A stretch of 64,000 nucleotides of DNA from Citrobacter arsenatis. Its GTDB lineage: Bacteria; Pseudomonadota; Gammaproteobacteria; Enterobacterales; Enterobacteriaceae. The position numbers and the translations under genes are program-made. The DNA is taken from contig NZ_CP037864.1 in assembly GCF_004353845.1 (NCBI RefSeq), positions 4,588,001-4,652,000 on the forward strand, written 5' to 3'. The notes below the pieces were generated by a model. It worked only from the letters and a program-made list of their open reading frames with translations, was not told the origin of the DNA and made no database searches. This document shows, piece after piece, positions 51,168 to 58,689 of this stretch (position 1 is its first letter; each line of letters opens with the position of its first letter).

Positions 51168-53096
51168 TTATGCGTCACCGCCGAAACGACGACGACCAGC
51201 AGAGTCATCACGACGCGGAGCAGAAGAATCGTCACGACGCGGGCCACGGTTGCCTTCACGACGTTCGCCGCTGAAACGACGACCATCGCCACGACCGCCT
51301 TCACGACGTTCGCCGCTAAAGCCACGACCTTCACCACGACCGCCTTCACGACGCTCACCGCTGAAACGACCACCGCCACGACGCTCACCACCGGTGTGCG
51401 GAACTGCATCGCCAACCAGCTGCATGTTCATCGGCTTGTTCAGGATGCGAGTACGGGTAAAGTGCTGCAGCACGTCGCCCGGCATACCCTTCGGCAGCTC
51501 GATGGTAGAGTGGGAAGCAAACAGCTTGATGTTACCGATGTAACGGCTGCTGATATCGCCTTCGTTAGCAATCGCACCAACGATATGACGAACTTCAACG
51601 CCGTCATCACGACCCACTTCAATGCGGTACAGCTGCATATCGCCAACGTCACGACGTTCACGACGCGGACGGTCTTCACCACCACGGTCATTACGGTCAC
51701 GCGGGCCACGATCGTTGCGGTCACGCGGACCACGATCGTCACGGTCACGGAATTCGCGTTTCGGACGCATCGGCGCATCTGGCGGCAGGATCAGCGGACG
51801 TTCGCCCTGCGCCATTTTCAGCAGTGCAGCTGCCAGCGTTTCGATATCCAGTTCTTCTTCCGGCTGCATTTTCGCCAGCAGAGCACGGTACTGATCCAGA
51901 TCGCTGCTTTCCAGCTGCTGCTGTACTTTGGCGGCGAATTTTTCCAGACGGCGTTTGCCCAGCAGTTCTGCGTTCGGCAGTTCTACTTCCGGAATGGTCA
52001 GCTTCATGGTGCGTTCGATGTTACGCAGCAGACGACGCTCGCGGTTCTCAACGAACAGCAACGCACGACCCGCACGACCCGCACGACCGGTACGGCCGAT
52101 ACGGTGAACGTAAGACTCGGAATCCATCGGGATGTCGTAGTTAACAACCAGGCTGATACGCTCAACGTCCAGGCCACGGGCCGCAACGTCGGTAGCAATC
52201 AGGATATCCAGGCGGCCGTCTTTCAGACGCTCCAGTGTCTGCTCACGCAGGGACTGGTTCATGTCGCCGTTCAGTGCAGCGCTGCTATAACCGCTACGCT
52301 CCAGCGCTTCTGCCACTTCCAGGGTCGCATTTTTGGTACGAACGAAGATAATCGCCGCATCAAAGTCTTCCGCTTCCAGGAAACGCACCAGCGCTTCATT
52401 TTTACGCATGCCCCAAACAGTCCAGTAGCTCTGGCTGATGTCAGGACGGGTAGTGACGCTGGACTGAATGCGTACTTCCTGCGGCTCTTTCATAAAGCGG
52501 CGGGTAATACGACGAATCGCTTCCGGCATAGTCGCAGAGAACAGAGCGGTCTGATGACCTTCCGGGATCTGCGCCATGATGGTTTCAACGTCTTCGATGA
52601 AGCCCATACGCAGCATTTCGTCAGCTTCGTCCAGTACCAGACCGCTCAGTTTGGAGAGGTCCAGAGTACCGCGTTTCAGGTGATCCAGCAGACGGCCCGG
52701 TGTACCGACGACGATCTGTGGTCCCTGACGCAGGGCACGTAATTGCACGTCATAACGCTGGCCGCCGTACAGGGCAACCACGTTCACGCCGCGCATGTGT
52801 TTAGAGAAATCCGTCATGGCTTCTGCTACCTGAACCGCCAGTTCGCGGGTCGGTGCCAGCACCAGAATCTGAGGTGCCTTCAGCTCAGGATCAAGATTGT
52901 TGAGCAGCGGTAAAGAGAACGCTGCAGTTTTGCCGCTACCCGTCTGGGCCATACCCAGAACATCGCGGCCGCCCAGCAGATGCGGAATGCACTCTGCCTG
53001 GATTGGAGATGGTTTTTCGTAACCCAGATCGTTAAGGGCTTCAAGGATAGGAGCCTTCAGGCCCAGATCTGCAAAAGTGGTTTCGAATTCAGCCAT
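51168..53096 (-). CDS. deaD: DEAD-box RNA helicase DeaD (CsdA)
   Basis: A 642-residue helicase acting in 50S subunit assembly and mRNA decay at low temperature. Motifs: [11 protein letters not shown] (Walker A), [24 protein letters not shown] and [11 protein letters not shown]. An RNA-binding domain (about 480-560) is followed by a Gly/Arg-rich tail with three FSGERREG repeats, making it longer than E. coli DeaD (629). The ATG at 53096 ([12 protein letters not shown]) is the conserved start; upstream in-frame residues overlap yrbN. It is in the cold-shock set with pnp and infB nearby. Confidence 0.97.
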
Positions 53097-53169
53097 GTAG
53101 TACGTGTGCCTCAAAATTAATGGCGGCCAGTCTACATAACTCATCATGAAATTGATCTGCAATTTTCAT
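53089..53169 (-). CDS. yrbN: Short coupling peptide YrbN ahead of deaD
   Basis: A 26-residue frame starting ATG at 53169: [20 protein letters not shown] then AHVLHG and TGA at 53091-53089. This agrees with E. coli yrbN in size, sequence style and position. Its stop lies 8 bases inside deaD in another frame, so translation of yrbN could be coupled to deaD initiation. No known function for the peptide itself. Confidence 0.85.
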
Positions 53170-53275
53170 TGAAAAGTGTGAACCGGCTCAAAGTAGGTGT
53201 ATTAACGAACAACAACGCCCTCACCCGTGAAGGTGATGGCAATCAAAAAAGATTACGGGCTGATGTGTACGTCAG

Positions 53276-54160
53276 CTATTGCTGGTCCGATTCTGCCAGG
53301 TCATCTTGGTCCTGGCCCAGGAGCGATAATTCCAACAATGCGTATCGGTGCTCAACAAAGTTATGAACGTTGTTAGCCACCGCCAGTTTGAACAATGCCG
53401 TAGCGTTGTCCAAATCCCCCAGACTTAGGTAGTACTTACCTAAATAGAAGTTGGTTTCACTGAGATGCTCAGCGAGCGAGGTGTTATCCGTTGCGTCCGC
53501 CTTCAGGCGTTCCATCAGCGTTGCTTCGCTAATGTTGCCCAGGTAGAACTCGACAATGTTCCATCCCCATTGCTCTTTATCCGATTTATCAAAGCGTTGC
53601 TTCAACGCTTCTTTAGCCTGCTTCTCATCGAGCTTCTGCTCGGCAAGATAAAGCCACAGACTACGGAAAGGATCATTGGGATCGTCTTGATAAAACGCTA
53701 GCAGATCATCTTGCGCTAACTTGTCGCGACCGCCGTAATACAATGCGATACCGCGATTTAAGTGCGCGTAGTTGTAAGTTGGATCAAGCTCAAGTACAGA
53801 ATCAAACGCTTCATAGGCAGCATCAAAATTGCCTGCCTGCGTTAAATATATACCTAAGTAATTGAATACTTCAGGCATATCTGGTCGGATTGCCAGCGCT
53901 TGTGAAAAATCATTTCGCGCCAGTGCCCTCAGACCGAGACTATCATACAACACTCCGCGCTCATATAAAAGCTGTGCGCGTTCGTCATCGGTTAAAGCCC
54001 GACTGGCAAGAATTTGTTCCATACGTGCCAGAATCACTTCCTGCTGCAAAGTCGGTTGCAATGGTACTGCGAGGACTTCACTCTTACGCCAGGCGGAATT
54101 ACTGCATCCAGCCAGCGTGAGTGCTGTCGCAACGAAACACCAGCGCAAAAAAGGCTTCAT
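53276..54160 (-). CDS. nlpI: Outer-membrane lipoprotein NlpI
   Basis: A 294-residue TPR lipoprotein, an adaptor that brings murein hydrolase MepS to the protease Prc. The signal peptide ends at the lipobox LTLAGC (Cys 19). TPR units include LYERGVLYDSLGLRALARND, FNYLGIYLTQAGNFDAAYEA and AHLNRGIALYYGGRDKLAQD. The ATG at 54160 (MKPFLRWCF) is right; earlier in-frame codons would precede the signal peptide. It lies between pnp and deaD as in E. coli. Confidence 0.97.
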   Translation of the reverse strand: MKPFLRWCFVATALTLAGCSNSAWRKSEVLAVPLQPTLQQEVILARMEQILASRALTDDERAQLLYERGVLYDSLGLRALARNDFSQALAIRPDMPEVFNYLGIYLTQAGNFDAAYEAFDSVLELDPTYNYAHLNRGIALYYGGRDKLAQDDLLAFYQDDPNDPFRSLWLYLAEQKLDEKQAKEALKQRFDKSDKEQWGWNIVEFYLGNISEATLMERLKADATDNTSLAEHLSETNFYLGKYYLSLGDLDNATALFKLAVANNVHNFVEHRYALLELSLLGQDQDDLAESDQQ

Positions 54161-54232
54161 TTCCCACTCCCGAAGACAACGATTGAATGAACGTCCAGGT
54201 TCCCCGGTTGCTAACAAGGCGTCCTGCCGGGT

Positions 54233-54261
54233 TAAAAGCCCTCCGTTTTCACGGAGGGCAA
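54233..54261 (-). terminator. pnp terminator
   Basis: On the minus strand GCCCTCCG and CGGAGGGC form a hairpin followed by TTTTAA, between pnp and nlpI. Confidence 0.82.
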
Positions 54262-54269
54262 TGGCAACC

Positions 54270-56402
54270 TTACTCGCCCTGGCTTGCCGGAGCTTCCGGT
54301 TCGCCTGCAGGCTGAGACTGCTCAGTTGCTTCTTTAATGCTCAGACGTACACGGCCCTGGCGATCAACTTCCAGAACTTTGACCGGTACTTCCTGGCCCA
54401 TCTGCAGGTAGTCGGTCACTTTCTCAACGCGCTTGTCAGCGATCTGAGAAATGTGTACCAGACCTTCTTTACCGCCACCAATGGCAACGAATGCGCCAAA
54501 GTCAACGATACGGGTCACTTTACCATTGTAGATACGGCCTACTTCGATCTCTGCGGTGATCTCTTCGATACGACGGATAGCATATTTCGCTTTCTCACCG
54601 TCGGTCGCAGCAATCTTCACGGTACCATCATCTTCGATTTCAATGGTGGTGCCGGTTTCTTCGGTCAGAGCACGGATAACAGAACCGCCTTTACCGATAA
54701 CGTCTTTGATCTTGTCCGGGCTGATCTTGATGGTATGGATACGCGGAGCGAACTGAGAAATGTCGCCACGCGGTGCGTTGATCGCTTGTTCCATCACACC
54801 CAGGATGTGCAGACGCGCACCTTTAGCCTGGTTCAGAGCAACCTGCATGATCTCTTTGGTGATACCTTCAATTTTGATATCCATCTGCAGTGCAGAGATA
54901 CCGTCGCGGGAACCCGCCACTTTGAAGTCCATATCGCCCAGGTGGTCTTCGTCGCCCAGGATGTCAGACAGAACAACAAAGTTGTCGCCTTCTTTCACCA
55001 GACCCATCGCGATACCCGCAACGGCGGCTTTGATCGGCACACCTGCGTCCATCAGCGCCAGGGAAGCACCACATACGGAAGCCATTGAAGAAGAACCGTT
55101 AGATTCGGTGATTTCAGAAACCACACGCACGGTGTACGGGAATTTATCCAGTTCAGGCATTACTGCCAGTACGCCACGCTTCGCCAGACGACCGTGACCA
55201 ATCTCACGACGCTTCGGAGAACCGACCATACCGGTTTCGCCTACGCAGTACGGAGGGAAGTTGTAGTGGAACAGGAAGTTGTCAGTACGCTCGCCCATCA
55301 GTTCGTCGAGGTTCTGTGCATCACGCGTGGTGCCCAGGGTCGCAGTAACCAGCGCCTGAGTTTCGCCACGGGTGAACAGTGCGGAACCGTGGGTACGCGG
55401 CAGAACGCCAGTACGCACGTCCAGGCCACGGATCATGTCTTTTTCACGGCCATCGATGCGCGGCTCGCCTGCCAGTACGCGGCTACGAACAACATTTTTC
55501 TCGATAGCGTGCAGGATTTCACCCAGTTCGTTAGCGTCCAGGGTTTCGTCTTCAGCCACCAGAGCCGCGATGGTTTCAGATTTGATCACGTCAACCTGAG
55601 CATAACGCTCTTGTTTGTCAGTGATACGGTAAGCATCGCTCAGACGAGCTTCTGCCAGTGCGGCAACGCGTGCGTTCAGCGCTTCGTTGACGGCTTCTGG
55701 CTGCCAATCCCAACGCGGTTTGCCAGCTTCTTTTGCCAGCTCGTTGATAGCCTGAATAACAACCTGCTGCTGTTCGTGACCAAATACTACTGCGCCCAGC
55801 ATCTGGTCTTCGCTCAGCAGTTCAGCTTCGGATTCAACCATCAGTACGGCGGCTTCAGTACCGGCAACAACCAGGTCCAGCTTGCTTTCTTTCAGTTCGT
55901 CCTGAGTCGGGTTCAGTACGTACTGGTCATTGATGTAACCAACACGTGCAGCACCGATCGGGCCGTTGAATGGGATACCAGACAGAGTCAGCGCAGCAGA
56001 TGCACCAATCATTGCCACGATGTCCGGGTTAACCTGTGGGTTAACGGAAACAACGGTCGCGATAACCTGAACTTCGTTAACGAAACCTTCCGGGAACAGC
56101 GGGCGAACCGGGCGGTCAATCAGACGCGCGATCAGGGTTTCGCCTTCGCTCGGACGGCCTTCACGACGGAAGAAGCTACCCGGGATACGGCCAGCAGCGT
56201 AGGTACGCTCCTGATAGTTAACGGTCAGCGGGAAAAAGTCCTGGCCTGGTTTCGCTTTTTTCTGGCCAACAACGGTAACGAATACCGCGGTGTCATCCAT
56301 GCTAACCATAACAGCGGCAGTCGCCTGACGCGCCATCATGCCGGTTTCCAGCGTAACGGTATGCTGACCGTACTGGAATTTACGAACGATCGGATTAAGC
56401 AA
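54270..56402 (-). CDS. pnp: Polynucleotide phosphorylase
   Basis: A 710-residue 3'-5' exoribonuclease and RNA polymerase-like enzyme of the degradosome. It has two RNase PH domains (about 1-230 and 310-545), a KH domain (KIKDVIGKGGSVIRALTEET) and an S1 domain (EVGRIYNGKVTRIVDFGAFV). The start codon is TTG at 56402, as in E. coli, with AAAGGA upstream. In E. coli its leader is cut by RNase III and the enzyme represses its own translation; the leader sequence is present but I did not trace the fold. It is cotranscribed with rpsO. Confidence 0.97.
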   Translation of the reverse strand: MLNPIVRKFQYGQHTVTLETGMMARQATAAVMVSMDDTAVFVTVVGQKKAKPGQDFFPLTVNYQERTYAAGRIPGSFFRREGRPSEGETLIARLIDRPVRPLFPEGFVNEVQVIATVVSVNPQVNPDIVAMIGASAALTLSGIPFNGPIGAARVGYINDQYVLNPTQDELKESKLDLVVAGTEAAVLMVESEAELLSEDQMLGAVVFGHEQQQVVIQAINELAKEAGKPRWDWQPEAVNEALNARVAALAEARLSDAYRITDKQERYAQVDVIKSETIAALVAEDETLDANELGEILHAIEKNVVRSRVLAGEPRIDGREKDMIRGLDVRTGVLPRTHGSALFTRGETQALVTATLGTTRDAQNLDELMGERTDNFLFHYNFPPYCVGETGMVGSPKRREIGHGRLAKRGVLAVMPELDKFPYTVRVVSEITESNGSSSMASVCGASLALMDAGVPIKAAVAGIAMGLVKEGDNFVVLSDILGDEDHLGDMDFKVAGSRDGISALQMDIKIEGITKEIMQVALNQAKGARLHILGVMEQAINAPRGDISQFAPRIHTIKISPDKIKDVIGKGGSVIRALTEETGTTIEIEDDGTVKIAATDGEKAKYAIRRIEEITAEIEVGRIYNGKVTRIVDFGAFVAIGGGKEGLVHISQIADKRVEKVTDYLQMGQEVPVKVLEVDRQGRVRLSIKEATEQSQPAGEPEAPASQGE

Positions 56403-56602
56403 AATAATATCCTTTCTCTATTTTTTGACGGCACATTTTTGCGCCATCGTTAATACCCGATCTTCTGCGCATCCTCGCGACTAATGACAACCCTAACCCA
56501 TAAGCATGAGTAAAGCCTCTCATTAGCCGCGCGAACCTCTGCAACGGAAGATCATTCATAGCAACAATACATTAGTTTCCAGCGAATTGCTGCCATCTGC
56601 TG

Positions 56603-56627
56603 GAAAAAAGGGGCCATGAAGGCCCCC
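56603..56627 (-). terminator. rpsO terminator (attenuator before pnp)
   Basis: On the minus strand GGGGCCTTCATGGCCCC followed by TTTTTT lies just after the rpsO stop. In E. coli the equivalent site partly stops transcription before pnp. Confidence 0.9.
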
Positions 56628-56648
56628 TCTTTCTGAAACTCGAAAGAA

Positions 56649-56918
56649 TTAGCGACGCAGGCCCAGACGCTCGATCAGCGCGGTGTAACGTGCAACATCT
56701 TTACGTTTCAGGTAGTCGAGCAGTTTACGACGCTGAGAAACCATGCGCAGCAGACCACGACGGCTGTGGTGATCTTTTTTGTGCTCTGCAAAGTGGCCCT
56801 GCAGGTGGTTAATCTGTGCAGTCAACAGAGCAACCTGAACATCGGTAGAACCGGTGTCGTTTGCATCACGACCAAACTCAGAAACGATTTTAGCGGTAGC
56901 TTCAGTACTTAGAGACAT
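56649..56918 (-). CDS. rpsO: 30S ribosomal protein S15
   Basis: An 89-residue S15 protein, the standard length. [20 protein letters not shown] and [20 protein letters not shown] are the RNA-binding helices that contact 16S rRNA helices 20-22. In E. coli S15 represses its own mRNA through a pseudoknot at the start codon. Confidence 0.98.
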
Positions 56919-56971
56919 TTTAAAACTCCAAAGTGTTAAGAATGAAAGGATGCCGATCTCTAATTCAGCTA

Positions 56972-57108
56972 TCCCAGTGTATACACTTTATCCTTCAAAC
57001 TGACTCTGCGTTGGCTGCGTCCGCTCACCTCAGTCACTTACCTAAGTAAGCTCCCGAGGATTCTCAGACTTGCCGCCTTGATACAGCTCGAAAGATTTTG
57101 TGTATACG
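56972..57108. repeat. ERIC element between truB and rpsO
   Basis: The ERIC core CAGTCACTTACCTAAGTAAG then CTCCCGAGG lies in the middle, with TTGGCTGCG on the left. A GTGTATAC word lies near both ends (56977-56984 and 57099-57106). It fills most of the 273-base gap before rpsO. Confidence 0.88.
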
Positions 57109-57191
57109 CCACGCAGATTGTTAAACAATTCACGCGACGTTAAGCGGCAGTATTCTACTCGCAGCGCCCTTTTATCGCAAGACAGAGAGCG

Positions 57192-58136
57192 TTATGCAGG
57201 ATACTCAACCACCAGGCGACGGGGGGCGACCCGACCTTCATCGTCCATCTCCCCCATGCCGATAAACTTGCCGTCATCGCCTTCCGTCACGCGCACCAGC
57301 CCTTCCAGCGGCGCGCCTGATGTCCGTACCGGGTTACCATTTTTAAAGTAAACCGACGATGTTAAAGGCAAATTAACAACAGGATAGTCCGATGCTGGAC
57401 TGTCCATTGGCATCAGCAAAGGATCAAGCAACTGCGCCGCCGGAATGTTCTGCTGTTCGGCCTGTTCAACCAGATCACGCAGATGCTCCAGCGTCACCAT
57501 ACGATCCACCGGATACTTGCTGACCGTCAGACGACGCAGATACGTTACGTGCGCGCCGCAGCCCAGCTTCTCACCGAGATCGTCAACGATGGTGCGAATA
57601 TAGGTACCCTTGGAGCAGTGAACTTCCAGCTCCAGCTCGTTACCTTCGTGGCGAATAAACAGCAACTCATAGACGGTAATCGGGCGCGCTTCACGTGGCA
57701 CTTCAATGCCCTGACGCGCATATTCGTACAGCTTCTTACCCTGATACTTCAGCGCCGAATACATCGACGGAATCTGCTCGATATCGCCGCGGAAAGTCTC
57801 CAGCGCGCTTGCAAGCTGCTCTGCGGTGAAGCTAACCGGGCGCTCCTGCACGATTTGCCCATCGGCATCGGAGGTGTCAGTACGCTGGCCCAGGCGGGCA
57901 ACCACACGATAACGTTTGTCGGAATCCAGCAAATACTGTGAAAATTTAGTCGCTTCACCGAGGCAGATAGGCAGCATGCCTGTCGCCAGCGGATCCAACG
58001 CGCCGGTATGTCCCGCGCGGTTGGCATTGTAGATGCGTTTTACTTTTTGCAGTACGTCATTGCTGGACATGCCCTGCGGCTTATCCAGCAGCAGAACACC
58101 GTGAATATCGCGACCACGACGACGAGGACGACTCAT
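57192..58136 (-). CDS. truB: tRNA pseudouridine-55 synthase TruB
   Basis: A 314-residue TruB-family enzyme making pseudouridine 55 in the T loop of most tRNAs. Motifs: GVLLLDKPQGMSSNDVLQKV (about 14-33), AGHTGALDPLATGMLPICLG with catalytic Asp, and CSKGTYIRTIVDDLGEKLGC. A C-terminal PUA domain follows. It starts on the last base of the rbfA stop codon. Confidence 0.97.
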   Translation of the reverse strand: MSRPRRRGRDIHGVLLLDKPQGMSSNDVLQKVKRIYNANRAGHTGALDPLATGMLPICLGEATKFSQYLLDSDKRYRVVARLGQRTDTSDADGQIVQERPVSFTAEQLASALETFRGDIEQIPSMYSALKYQGKKLYEYARQGIEVPREARPITVYELLFIRHEGNELELEVHCSKGTYIRTIVDDLGEKLGCGAHVTYLRRLTVSKYPVDRMVTLEHLRDLVEQAEQQNIPAAQLLDPLLMPMDSPASDYPVVNLPLTSSVYFKNGNPVRTSGAPLEGLVRVTEGDDGKFIGMGEMDDEGRVAPRRLVVEYPA

Positions 58137-58540
58137 CAGTCCTCCTTGCTGTCGTCCGCAGGGTTCACACGACGCTCATCGTCATGTTTCACCACGCTGG
58201 TCACCAGGTTGGACATGCGCATCCCTTCAACCAACGAGTTGTCGTAGAAGAAGGTCAGCTCAGGCACGATGCGCAGACGCATTGCTTTACCCAGCAGAGA
58301 GCGGATAAACCCAGAGGCTTCCTGCAGTGCCTTAATGCCGTTTTTCACAGCAGCTTCGTCCTGGTCGTTAAGGAAAGTCACGAATACTTTGGCATACGCC
58401 AGGTCACGGGACATTTCAACACCAGACACGGTGGTCATCATACCAACACGCGGGTCTTTGATTTCGCGTTGCAGGATGAGTGCGATTTCTTTCTGCATCT
58501 CCTGCGCTACACGCTGCGGGCGACCAAATTCTTTCGCCAT
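58136..58540 (-). CDS. rbfA: Ribosome-binding factor RbfA
   Basis: A 134-residue KH-fold protein that matures the 30S subunit (5' end of 16S rRNA) and is needed in the cold. Key segments are QRVAQEMQKEIALILQREIK, GMMTTVSGVEMSRDLAYAKV and LRIVPELTFFYDNSLVEGMR. The ATG at 58540 (MAKEFGRPQ) follows GGAG. Its stop overlaps the truB start by one base. Confidence 0.97.
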   Translation of the reverse strand: MAKEFGRPQRVAQEMQKEIALILQREIKDPRVGMMTTVSGVEMSRDLAYAKVFVTFLNDQDEAAVKNGIKALQEASGFIRSLLGKAMRLRIVPELTFFYDNSLVEGMRMSNLVTSVVKHDDERRVNPADDSKED

Positions 58541-58555
58541 AATAAATTCTCCAGA

Positions 58556-58582
58556 CAAAAAAGGGGCATTCAGCCCCTTTTG
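58556..58582 (-). terminator. Terminator-like hairpin upstream of rbfA
   Basis: On the minus strand AAAAGGGGC and GCCCCTTTT form a perfect 9-bp stem followed by TTTTG, 16-20 bases upstream of the rbfA start codon. It looks like an intrinsic terminator but lies inside the operon, so it could attenuate transcription or stabilise an mRNA end. Confidence 0.75.
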
Positions 58583-58603
58583 AAAATAATTCGGTGATTA
58601 GGC

Positions 58604-58678
58604 TGTAGGCCTGATAAGCGTAGCGCCATCAGGCATTACATTGCCGGATGTCGGCGTAAACGCCTTATCCGGCCTACA
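58604..58678. repeat. REP/BIME in the infB-rbfA gap
   Basis: Two inverted REPs (GTAGGCCTGATAAGCGTAGC ... CATCAGGCA and TTGCCGGATGTCGGCGTAAA ... TTATCCGGCCTAC) inside the nusA-infB-rbfA operon, directly after the infB stop. Confidence 0.92.
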
Positions 58679-58689
58679 CCCGAACAACC

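Noticed and set aside
51396..56453. Long plus-strand frames opposite deaD and pnp (51396-52742, 53862-55088, 55194-56453)
   Set aside because: All mirror highly expressed genes with biased codons, which leaves antisense frames open. Their translations are low-complexity and unlike known proteins.
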